From JBHJHK01 sp050330975 (GTDB taxonomy: Bacteria; Pseudomonadota; Gammaproteobacteria; Competibacterales; Competibacteraceae), in assembly GCA_050330975.1 (NCBI GenBank), contig JBHJHK010000034.1:1-11010 (forward strand): 11,010 nucleotides of DNA. The letters run 5' to 3'. Below are positions 1-6,335 of this stretch, one piece after another. The first letter of the stretch is position 1, and each line of letters begins with the position of its first letter. The translations under genes were made by a program, and so were the position numbers. The notes under the pieces are model-generated. The model did not search any database and was not told the DNA's origin. It worked only from the letters and a program-made list of their open reading frames with translations.

Positions 1-292
1 CCATCCGCCCCCCCTGGAGGGCGGGGATCAAACCGTTGAACTCCATGTTCATGGGCTGGGGTTCCAAGCCCATCTTCTCGGCCAACAACGCCCCCATCTC
101 GATATCAAAACCCGTGAGTTCGCCGTCCTCGACGTATTCAAAGGGGGCGAAAGTGGCGGCGGTGCCGTAGGTGAGCCGGCCAGATTGGGCCAGCTCCCCG
201 GGCGGGGCCACCTCCTGGGCCTGGCCTGGCACAGCGACCACGGCGAGCAAACACGGCGCGAAAAACCCGAAGAGACGAGAACCGAGAGACAT
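1..292 (-). CDS. Amino-acid-type ABC transporter substrate-binding protein (N-terminal part)
   Basis: This is the first 97 codons of a leftward gene whose 3' end lies beyond the window. The ATG is at 292-290. The product begins with a typical Sec signal peptide: a short polar start, a hydrophobic core (LFGFFAPCLLAVVAV) and a probable cleavage site after GQAQ, near residue 26. The next stretch, LTYGTAATFAPFEYVEDGEL then TGFDIEMGALLAEKMG, is the characteristic opening of family 3 solute-binding proteins (SBP_bac_3), followed by the NGLIPALQGGR segment usual in that family. Such proteins bind polar amino acids or related compounds in the periplasm and deliver them to an ABC permease. The ligand cannot be predicted from this piece. 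The Shine-Dalgarno sequence is weak, but a strong promoter lies about 40 bases upstream. Permease and ATPase genes, if present, would be to the left. Confidence 0.85.
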   Translation of the reverse strand, partial: MSLGSRLFGFFAPCLLAVVAVPGQAQEVAPPGELAQSGRLTYGTAATFAPFEYVEDGELTGFDIEMGALLAEKMGLEPQPMNMEFNGLIPALQGGRM

Positions 293-332
293 GGGGATTC
301 ATCCGAGGTGGCGAAACGGAGTAACTTAGAGA

Positions 333-360
333 GTTATAGAGGGGCAACACCAGCTGTCAA
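333..360 (-). promoter_or_regulatory. Sigma-70-type promoter for the binding-protein gene
   Basis: Read on the minus strand there is a perfect -35 box TTGACA (360-355), a 16-base spacer and a -10 box TATAAC (338-333), five of six matches to consensus. It sits in a locally AT-richer patch of otherwise GC-rich DNA. Transcription would start near 326, leaving a leader of roughly 35 bases before the ATG at 292. No equally good promoter was found on the plus strand for the divergent sdaA. The sdaA leader (361-497) has no convincing -35/-10 pair. Confidence 0.7.
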
Positions 361-497
361 GCAACCTCCCAGATACCCTCCAGCCGCTTTCTCCGTCGCA
401 AACGGCCAAGTCCAGGTCGGATCGAGGCCTTGGGGCGCACCCGGGGGGCTTTACCTTGAGACTACGTTCCCCCATCGCTGCCCTGGAGGACCCTTCC

Positions 498-1892
498 GTG
501 GCCATCAGCGCTTTTGATCTGTTCAGTGTCGGCATCGGTCCCTCCAGCTCCCATACCGTGGGACCCATGCGCGCCGCCCGCCGCTTCGCCGCCTCGCTCC
601 TGGACAACCACCCCCGCCGAGGCGACGACCACCCCGTCCGCGGGTTGCGGGTCGACCTCTACGGATCCCTGGGGGCCACGGGCAAGGGCCACGGCACCGG
701 CCCGGCGGTGCTGGCGGGGCTGGAGGGCCACGACCCCGAGACGGTGGATCCCGACGCCGTCAAACCCCGGGCGGCGGCTATCCAACAACAGGGGCAGTTG
801 GAATTGCTAGGGACCCTCCCCGTGGCCTTTGACCCCGAGGCCCAGCTGGTCTATCACCGCCGCCAGTCCCTGCCCTTCCACCCCAACGGCATGATCTTCA
901 CCGCCCTGGACCAGGCGGGCGACGAAGTCCTCCAGCGGACCTATTACTCCGTGGGGGGAGGATTTGTGGTGGACGAAAGCCGCAGCGGTGGCGATGCCAT
1001 CGTCGAAGACCAAACCCCCCAACCCTACCCCTTCACCACCGCCGTGGAGTTGCTGCGCCACTGCCAAAACCACGGCCTCTCCATCAGCGAGGTGATGCTG
1101 GCCAACGAACGGGTGTGGCGCTCCGAGGCCGAGATTCGCCGGGGGCTGTTGCACCTGTGGCAGGTCATGGCGGCCTGTGTGGAAAAGGGGCTGGCCAGCG
1201 ATGGGATACTCCCCGGGGGGCTCAAGGTCAGGCGGCGGGCGGCGGCCATGTATCGCCGGCTCCTCAACCGCACCGAACCCGATCGCATCACCCCGTCCTT
1301 GGCGGCCATGGATTGGGTCAACCTCTACGCCCTAGCGGTCAACGAGGAAAACGCCGCCGGCGGCCGGGTGGTCACCGCCCCCACCAACGGGGCGGCGGGG
1401 ATCATCCCCGCGGTGCTCCACTACTATCAGCGCTTCTGCCCCGGGGCCTCCGATGAGGGCATTGTACGGTTTTTCCTCGCCGCCGCCGCCACGGGGATTC
1501 TATTTAAAATCAATGCCTCCATCTCTGGTGCCGAAGTGGGCTGCCAGGGGGAAGTGGGCTCGGCTTGCGCCATGGCCGCCGCCGGGTTGGCCGAAGTGAG
1601 TGGCGGCACCCCAGAACAAGTGGAAAACGCCGCCGAGATCGCCATGGAACACCACTTGGGCCTCACCTGCGACCCCGTGGGGGGCTTGGTGCAGATCCCC
1701 TGTATCGAGCGCAACGCCATCGCCTCGGTCAAGGCCATCAACGCCGCCGCCATGGCCCTCCACGGCGACGGCCAACACTACGTGTCCCTGGACAAGGTCA
1801 TCAAAACCATGCGGGATACCGGCAAAGACATGCTGGACAAATACAAAGAGACCTCCCGGGGGGGCTTGGCGGTCAACGTCATCGAGTGTTGA
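498..1892 (+). CDS. sdaA: L-serine ammonia-lyase (L-serine dehydratase), iron-sulfur type, single chain
   Basis: The enzyme deaminates L-serine to pyruvate and ammonia in the cytoplasm using a 4Fe-4S cluster. I chose the GTG at 498, giving 464 residues, because GGAGGA at 485-490 is a good ribosome site seven bases upstream and the product then starts MAISAFDLFSVGIGPSSSHT, as family members do. The TTG at 456 lacks these features. The N-terminal beta domain carries the GIGPSSSHTVGPM motif (residues 12-24). The C-terminal alpha domain has APTNGAAGIIPAV (about 294-306) and SGAEVGCQGEVGSAC. Cys349, Cys391 and Cys402 match the three cluster ligands of the family, and the chain ends in Cys464, matching the C-terminal cysteine that caps the fourth iron in the Legionella enzyme. 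Length is normal (E. coli SdaA is 454 residues). It stands alone and converges on the HD-domain gene, overlapping it by 14 bases. Confidence 0.95.
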   Translation: MAISAFDLFSVGIGPSSSHTVGPMRAARRFAASLLDNHPRRGDDHPVRGLRVDLYGSLGATGKGHGTGPAVLAGLEGHDPETVDPDAVKPRAAAIQQQGQLELLGTLPVAFDPEAQLVYHRRQSLPFHPNGMIFTALDQAGDEVLQRTYYSVGGGFVVDESRSGGDAIVEDQTPQPYPFTTAVELLRHCQNHGLSISEVMLANERVWRSEAEIRRGLLHLWQVMAACVEKGLASDGILPGGLKVRRRAAAMYRRLLNRTEPDRITPSLAAMDWVNLYALAVNEENAAGGRVVTAPTNGAAGIIPAVLHYYQRFCPGASDEGIVRFFLAAAATGILFKINASISGAEVGCQGEVGSACAMAAAGLAEVSGGTPEQVENAAEIAMEHHLGLTCDPVGGLVQIPCIERNAIASVKAINAAAMALHGDGQHYVSLDKVIKTMRDTGKDMLDKYKETSRGGLAVNVIEC

Positions 1893-2460
1893 GGCCACCG
1901 TCGACGACGGCCGTCGTCAAATAGCCACGAAAGTACTCCAGGCCCGGCGTCTTCCCCCCCACCACCTTGGCGGCCTCGTCCCAGCGCCGCAGTTGCAGCG
2001 CCCCTTTGCCGTGGGGATGGGCGACAAAGGCCTTCGCCTCGGCGGCGGTCATCACCCCCCCCTGGCGCTCTAAGCTGCGCTTGGAGGCCGCCGACAGGGT
2101 CTGGTAATAGCTGGGTTCAACTGAGCACAAATAGCGCTTGGCGGCCACGTGGAGACCCACCGGCTCGGCGAGGGCGGGGACAAAATGGCGGGCGAGCCAC
2201 CGGTAGCCCAGCTCTTCGTGGCGGTCGTTGCCCTCGGCGTGGTTGTGGTCTCGGGCCAATAAATGGCCGATGTCGTGGAGCAAAGCGGCGCCGATCAAGG
2301 CCGCCTTGGCCCCGGCGTCCAAAGCGAGGGTCGCCGCCTGGAGGGCGTGCTCTTTCTGGGTCACCGCCTCGCCGTCGTAGGCGGCGTCGCCCGCTTTGGC
2401 GAGCAAATCCAAAGCGGCAGTGACGGGGTCGTCGATGGGCAATTCTCCCACGGGAAACAT
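1879..2460 (-). CDS. HD-domain protein of the PhnZ/TmpB family (probable diiron phosphonate oxygenase)
   Basis: A 193-residue protein with ATG at 2460-2458, preceded by a good GGAGGT ribosome site. It has the residues expected of an HD-fold diiron centre: His38, His62-Asp63 (LLHDIGHL), His81, His104 and Asp161. The segment AYDGEAVTQKEHALQ holds Tyr28 and Glu31, which correspond to the PhnZ Tyr and Glu (YxGE) used for iron capping and substrate recognition. HVAAKRYL and the RRWDEAAK near the end are also family features. PhnZ oxidatively cleaves 1-hydroxy-2-aminoethylphosphonate to glycine and phosphate, and the related TmpB acts on the trimethylated analogue to give glycine betaine. The family assignment is well supported, but the exact substrate is not. 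The usual partner, an Fe(II)/2-oxoglutarate dioxygenase (PhnY or TmpA), is not in this window. Its 3' end overlaps that of sdaA. Confidence 0.82.
   Translation of the reverse strand: MFPVGELPIDDPVTAALDLLAKAGDAAYDGEAVTQKEHALQAATLALDAGAKAALIGAALLHDIGHLLARDHNHAEGNDRHEELGYRWLARHFVPALAEPVGLHVAAKRYLCSVEPSYYQTLSAASKRSLERQGGVMTAAEAKAFVAHPHGKGALQLRRWDEAAKVVGGKTPGLEYFRGYLTTAVVDGGLNTR
1903..1918. repeat. Perfect 16-bp palindrome at the convergent gene junction
   Basis: GACGACGGCCGTCGTC is its own reverse complement. It lies 11 bases past the sdaA stop and inside the last codons of the HD-domain gene. As RNA it could fold into a six-pair stem with a four-base loop from either transcript, but no T-run follows on either side. 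A bidirectional pausing or termination role is possible but unproven. Confidence 0.4.
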
Positions 2461-2568
2461 TTTTACCTCCCAGCTGCATCCATAACTGCGTTTTGGGTGA
2501 ATTAATTTAGAATCGTAGCCGTGTCGGTTGGGAAGTGACCTTGAAACCCCGTGATTAGGAGGCCATTT
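2461..2568. promoter_or_regulatory. Divergent intergenic region between the HD-domain and DUF4331 genes
   Basis: This 108-base spacer must carry the 5' signals of both divergent genes. It contains a conspicuous AT-rich island (about 2491-2513) with the 8-bp palindrome AATTAATT at 2500-2507 and TAGAAT at 2508-2513, a possible -10 box for the rightward gene. No -35 box close to consensus is seen at the proper spacing on either strand, so an activator-dependent or alternative-sigma promoter is possible. Ribosome sites are clear at both ends: GGAGGT for the leftward gene and AGGAGG (2557-2562) for the rightward one. Confidence 0.35.
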
Positions 2569-4524
2569 ATGTCGCGATTAACGCCTTTTTCTCCCCTCCA
2601 GCGCCACCCCGCAAGGGGTTGTCTGCTGGCCTTGGCCCTGGCCACCGGCTTAGCCCTCAGCCCCAGCCACGCCGCCAACCACCGGGAAGCGCCCATCACC
2701 GCCTTGGACCACAAGGCGGATATCGCCGACTTCTTCGCCTTTGTCAGCTACGACGACCCCAGCAAGGTGACGTTTATCCTCGACGTCGATCCTTTGCTAG
2801 AGCCCTCCAACGGGCCCAACTACACCCCCTTTGATCCCAATATTATCTACGCCATCCACGTCGACAACGACTTTGACGCCCAGCCCGACGTGAGCTTTGA
2901 GTTTCGCTTTCAAACGGAAATTCGCCTGCCGGGGGTGTTCACCAGCGCCGTGGGCGCCGGCAGCGGTATCCCAGCCCCAGCCAACTCCCCAGCCCCTGTT
3001 CCCCCCGGTTCTCCCATCGTGCCGCCGGCCATCACCGCCCTGGACGGCGAGGGCTCCGAGGGCTTGGGGGTGCGCCAGAGCTACACCGTCACCCTGGTCC
3101 GGGATGGCCAGACCACCACCCTCAACCAGGGCATTCTGTACGCCGTGCCCAGCAACGTCGGGCCCCGCACCATGCCCGACTACACGGCCTTGTTCCAGCA
3201 GGGCATCTACGATTTGGGGGACGGGGTGAGGAGCTTTGCCGGGACCGTCGACGACCCCTTCTGGATCGATTTGGGCGCCGCCTTTGACTCCCTCAATTTT
3301 CGCACCCCCGCCTTTGAGACCGGCGTCCCCGGGGTGTTGAGCGACGCCCAAGACGCCAACGACACCGTCAATTTCGCCGCCGACGACGTGGCGGGCTTTA
3401 ACGTCAACGCCTTGGCCATCGAGGTGCCCATCACCCTGGTCACCCAGGACGGTCAGCTCCACCCCGCCGACGACCCCTTGGCCACCATCGGCGCCTGGGG
3501 CACCACCTCGCGCCTGGCCGCCAGCTCGGGCTTTACCAGCTTTGGCCTGTCCTTGCTGCGCAACTTGTCCTTTAACGGCCCGGTGAGCGGCGCTGGGGTG
3601 CGCCACGGGATGATCGCCCAGGGCAATGTGACGGTATTGATCACCGCCGAGCGGGAACCCGCCAGCCAAGAGGGCGACCCCGACCCCCAGGTGGCCCTGC
3701 GCACCATCGGCGGCGACTTGGTGGCCAGCAACGACAACTGCACCGACGATGCAGTCATCGACCGCTTAGGGCGCCCCTTGGCCACCCCCCTCGATGCCTG
3801 TCTATTGCTGGATTTGCCCCCCAACGCCTATGTGGTCGAAGCCAGCTTCGCCTCGGGTGCCTCGGGCAATATGCTGATGTCTCTGTTGGCCACCGACACC
3901 GACGCCGCCGACAACCCCCAGGCGATACAGATCCAGCGGATGGGCAACCCCTTGTTCAACGAGTTGATCATCGGCACTGGCGACAAGGACGCCTTTAGCT
4001 TGAGCCCCCCCCACCTGGACGAACAGTTCGCCGACTACGCCCTCGACCCCCTCTTGGCCCGGGTCCTCAACGCCATCGACGAAGACACCGTGGGGGAAGG
4101 CATTCTGCCCATCCCCGAGCCGCCGCGCACCGACCTTTTGCCCCTGGTCCAGTACCTCCCCCCCATCGCCGCCCAGGGCACCCCCGAAGGCCCTGTGGCG
4201 GATTTGCTGCGCTTGAACACCGCCGTGCCCCCCACCCCCGTGGGCGAGATCAGCCGCTTGGGTCTTTTGGCCGGCGATGCCGCCGGGTTTCCCAACGGCC
4301 GCCGGGTCTCCGACGACGTCACCGACATCGCCACCCGGGTGGTGCTGGGGGTGTTGGCCGGCGAGCCCTTCAATGGCTTTCCCCACAATCGAGTGGGGGA
4401 TGGGGTCAACGCCAACGACGTGCCCTACTTGACCACCTTTCCCTACGTGGCCCCCGCCCTGTCCGGGGTCGAAAGCCGCCACGTGGACCCCGGCGAGCCG
4501 GGTTGCACCGGCGTTTGCCCCTGA
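2569..4524 (+). CDS. Secreted DUF4331-family protein with an internal inserted module
   Basis: A 651-residue protein. The ATG at 2569 is chosen because AGGAGG lies six bases upstream, and an in-frame GTG at 2551 overlaps that site. A signal peptide covers residues 1-35 (hydrophobic core CLLALALATGLAL, cleavage after SHA). The mature chain opens with the DUF4331 signature ANHREAP, then ITALDHKADIADFFAFV, and ends with NGRRVSDDVTDIATRVVLGV, a GDGVNANDVPYLTTFPYV stretch and a GCTGVCP tail, all typical of the family. Between GTTSR (about 311-315) and RMGNPLFNELIIG (from 457), which I would expect to be nearly adjacent, lie about 140 extra residues resembling a beta-sandwich repeat of surface proteins, with Cys391 and Cys411. 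The mature protein has only four cysteines (391, 411, 646, 650), suggesting two disulfides. DUF4331 has no established biochemical function that I know of. The protein is probably periplasmic or extracellular. Confidence 0.88.
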   Translation: MSRLTPFSPLQRHPARGCLLALALATGLALSPSHAANHREAPITALDHKADIADFFAFVSYDDPSKVTFILDVDPLLEPSNGPNYTPFDPNIIYAIHVDNDFDAQPDVSFEFRFQTEIRLPGVFTSAVGAGSGIPAPANSPAPVPPGSPIVPPAITALDGEGSEGLGVRQSYTVTLVRDGQTTTLNQGILYAVPSNVGPRTMPDYTALFQQGIYDLGDGVRSFAGTVDDPFWIDLGAAFDSLNFRTPAFETGVPGVLSDAQDANDTVNFAADDVAGFNVNALAIEVPITLVTQDGQLHPADDPLATIGAWGTTSRLAASSGFTSFGLSLLRNLSFNGPVSGAGVRHGMIAQGNVTVLITAEREPASQEGDPDPQVALRTIGGDLVASNDNCTDDAVIDRLGRPLATPLDACLLLDLPPNAYVVEASFASGASGNMLMSLLATDTDAADNPQAIQIQRMGNPLFNELIIGTGDKDAFSLSPPHLDEQFADYALDPLLARVLNAIDEDTVGEGILPIPEPPRTDLLPLVQYLPPIAAQGTPEGPVADLLRLNTAVPPTPVGEISRLGLLAGDAAGFPNGRRVSDDVTDIATRVVLGVLAGEPFNGFPHNRVGDGVNANDVPYLTTFPYVAPALSGVESRHVDPGEPGCTGVCP

Positions 4525-4538
4525 TCCCTCCCCACAAC

Positions 4539-4575
4539 CCCTTGGGGGCTCGTCCGTGATGACAGCGCCCAAGGG
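4539..4575 (+). terminator. Hairpin after the DUF4331 gene, possible terminator
   Basis: Starting 14 bases after the stop codon, CCCTTGGG (4539-4546) pairs with CCCAAGGG (4568-4575). Past one mismatch the stem continues for three more pairs (GCT with AGC), making an 11-pair imperfect stem. No T-run follows, so intrinsic termination is only weakly supported. It may instead block 3' exonucleases or work with Rho. Confidence 0.45.
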
Positions 4576-4775
4576 CTGAATTATCCTCGGATAGGGGCTC
4601 GACACCGCCCCTGTCGCAAGCGTCGCAAAGGAGCAACACCGAGTCGGATTGGGATTTGGTCCACCCCAACAAGGGCCTTACTGTAGCTTTCGTTCACCCC
4701 AAACACTCCAACCTTCGGCGAGCCATCCCCTGAGCTGTTTGGCCGTCCACGCCCCATGTGCCGAGGATATTCCCC
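4576..4775 (+). promoter_or_regulatory. Leader region of the sox operon
   Basis: No gene is evident here. The region holds a short inverted repeat TATCC-TC-GGATA (4582-4593), then a GC hairpin made by AGGGGC and GCCCCT, an 8-base direct repeat CACCCCAA at 4662-4669 and 4695-4702 (33 bp apart, about three helix turns), and a second copy of the first element in inverted orientation (CCGAGGATA, 4761-4769) that includes the soxB ribosome site. The best promoter-like pair is poor: TTGGTC, 17 bases, TACTGT. The region may contain operator sites for a regulator of sarcosine or betaine catabolism, but none is recognisable. Confidence 0.35.
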
Positions 4776-6038
4776 ATGAGCACCGCGCGCAGCAAATACT
4801 CGGGCTTTGGCCTGGTCAAGCACGCCCTGAGCTACCACGAGCGCTGGCAGCGCCAGTGGCGCAACCCCAAGCCCAAGGATCGCTATTCGGTGATCGTGGT
4901 GGGGGGCGGTGGCCACGGCCTGGCCACGGCCTATTACCTGGCCAAAGAGTGCGGCATCACCGATGTGGCCGTGGTGGAAAAGGGCTGGCTCGGCGGCGGC
5001 AACACCGGCCGCAACACCACCATCGTCCGCTCCAATTACCTCTGGGACGAGGCGGCCGACCTCTACGAACACGCCCTCAAGCTGTGGGAGGGCCTGTCCC
5101 AGGAACTCAACTACAACTTGATGTTCAGCCAGCGGGGGGTGTTAAACCTGGGCCACACCCTCCAGGACATGCGGGACATCCAGCGCCGGGTCAACGCCAA
5201 CCGCCTCAACGGCATCGACTCCGAGTTGCTCGACCCCGCCCAAATTAAAGAGATCGTCCCCATCCTCAACACCTCTAAAGACGTCCGCTACCCCGTGCTG
5301 GGGGCCTCGTGGCAACCCCGGGCCGGGGTGGCCCGCCACGACGCCGTGGCCTGGGGCTACGCCCGGGCGGCGGACGCCATGGGGGTGGATCTGTTGCAAA
5401 ACACCGAAGTGGTGGGGTTTCGCATCGAAGACGGCGCCGTGACGGGCGTCGAGACCAACAAGGGCTTTATCGGCGCCGACAAGGTGGGCTGTGTGGTGGC
5501 CGGCCACGCCTCGGTGGTGGCGGGCCTGGCGGGCTTTCGCCTGCCCTTGGAAAGCCACCCCCTCCAGGCCTTTGTCTCCGAGCCCTTAAAACCGGTGTTG
5601 GACACCGTGGTGATGTCCAACCACGTCCACGGCTATATGAGCCAATCGGACAAGGGGGATTTAGTCATCGGCGCCGGCATCGACGGCTACAACGGCTACG
5701 GCCAGCGGGGGTCGTTTATGACCATCGAACACACCGCCGCCGCCATGATCGAGCTGTTTCCCATCGTCAGCCGGGTGCGGATGAACCGCATGTGGGGGGG
5801 CATCGTCGACACCTGCCCCGACGCCTGCCCCATCATCGGCAAAACCCCGGTGGAAAACCTGTTTTTCAACTGCGGCTGGGGCACCGGCGGCTTCAAGGCC
5901 ACCCCGGGGTCGGGCCACGTCTTCGCCCACACCATAGCAAAGGGCGAACCCCATTCCATCGCCGCCCCCTTTGCCCTGGATCGCTTTATCTCCGGCCGGT
6001 TGATCGACGAACACGGCGCGGCCGGCGTCGCCCACTAG
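4776..6038 (+). CDS. soxB: Sarcosine oxidase, beta subunit
   Basis: SoxB is the catalytic subunit of cytoplasmic heterotetrameric sarcosine oxidase, which oxidatively demethylates sarcosine to glycine and hydrogen peroxide and passes the methyl carbon to tetrahydrofolate. The product has 420 residues, close to the usual length. The ATG at 4776 gives the expected N-terminus, with GAGG at 4763-4766 as ribosome site. The FAD-binding Rossmann motif is VIVVGGGGHGLATAYYLAKE (about residues 39-58), followed by the highly conserved stretch GWLGGGNTGRNTTIVRSNYL. The segment GVARHDAVAWG contains His188, which I take to correspond to the histidine that covalently binds FMN in characterised enzymes. The C-terminal FNCGWGTGGFKATPGSG is also typical. 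It is the first gene of soxBDAG, and soxD follows after 15 bases. Confidence 0.96.
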   Translation: MSTARSKYSGFGLVKHALSYHERWQRQWRNPKPKDRYSVIVVGGGGHGLATAYYLAKECGITDVAVVEKGWLGGGNTGRNTTIVRSNYLWDEAADLYEHALKLWEGLSQELNYNLMFSQRGVLNLGHTLQDMRDIQRRVNANRLNGIDSELLDPAQIKEIVPILNTSKDVRYPVLGASWQPRAGVARHDAVAWGYARAADAMGVDLLQNTEVVGFRIEDGAVTGVETNKGFIGADKVGCVVAGHASVVAGLAGFRLPLESHPLQAFVSEPLKPVLDTVVMSNHVHGYMSQSDKGDLVIGAGIDGYNGYGQRGSFMTIEHTAAAMIELFPIVSRVRMNRMWGGIVDTCPDACPIIGKTPVENLFFNCGWGTGGFKATPGSGHVFAHTIAKGEPHSIAAPFALDRFISGRLIDEHGAAGVAH

Positions 6039-6053
6039 ACGAGGATCTCGCCC

Positions 6054-6335
6054 ATGCTCTACATCTATTGCCCCTACTGTGGCGAGGCCCGCAGCGAGGA
6101 GGAATTCTCTCCCGCGGGCGAAGCCCACATCCGCCGCCCAGATCCCGAGGTGGACGACGCCACCTGGGGGGATTACCTGTTCTACCGCGCCAACCCCAAG
6201 GGTCTTCACCGGGAGATGTGGTTCCACAGCGCGGGCTGCCGGCGCTACTTCAACGTCGTGCGCCACACCGTGAGCTACGAGATCCTAGAGACCTACCCCA
6301 TGGGCGCAGCACCCAGCCTTGGAGACACCCCGTGA
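6054..6335 (+). CDS. soxD: Sarcosine oxidase, delta subunit
   Basis: A 93-residue subunit of heterotetrameric sarcosine oxidase. The ATG at 6054 has GAGGAT at 6041-6046 as ribosome site. The zinc site of the family is visible: Cys6 and Cys9 (YCPYCG), then His58 and Cys62 (WFHSAGCRRYF). The segments RPDPEVDDATWGDYLFYRAN and GLHREMWFHSAGCRRYFN are near-diagnostic for SoxD. The subunit is structural and packs against the alpha subunit. Its TGA overlaps the GTG start of soxA by four bases (GTGA), so translation of the two is probably coupled. Confidence 0.95.
   Translation: MLYIYCPYCGEARSEEEFSPAGEAHIRRPDPEVDDATWGDYLFYRANPKGLHREMWFHSAGCRRYFNVVRHTVSYEILETYPMGAAPSLGDTP

Noticed and set aside
456..497. 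Longer sdaA starting at TTG 456
   Set aside because: The extra 14 residues are not family-like, and the ribosome site GGAGGA at 485-490 is placed for GTG 498.
4610..4660. Possible glycine riboswitch (CGCAAAGGAGCAA resembles the conserved core)
   Set aside because: The other conserved parts (CTCAGG-type and GGACAGAG-type elements, paired P1 stem, tandem second aptamer) are not found at proper distances downstream.
4758..4775. soxB start at GTG 4758
   Set aside because: It would place the GAGG ribosome site inside the coding region and has no ribosome site of its own. ATG 4776 gives the usual SoxB length.
5309..6331. Upstream extension of the soxA frame through soxB and soxD
   Set aside because: The frame happens to be open for about 1 kb, but the product is low-complexity and arginine-rich, and real SoxA homology starts only after GTG 6332, which has the expected overlap with soxD.
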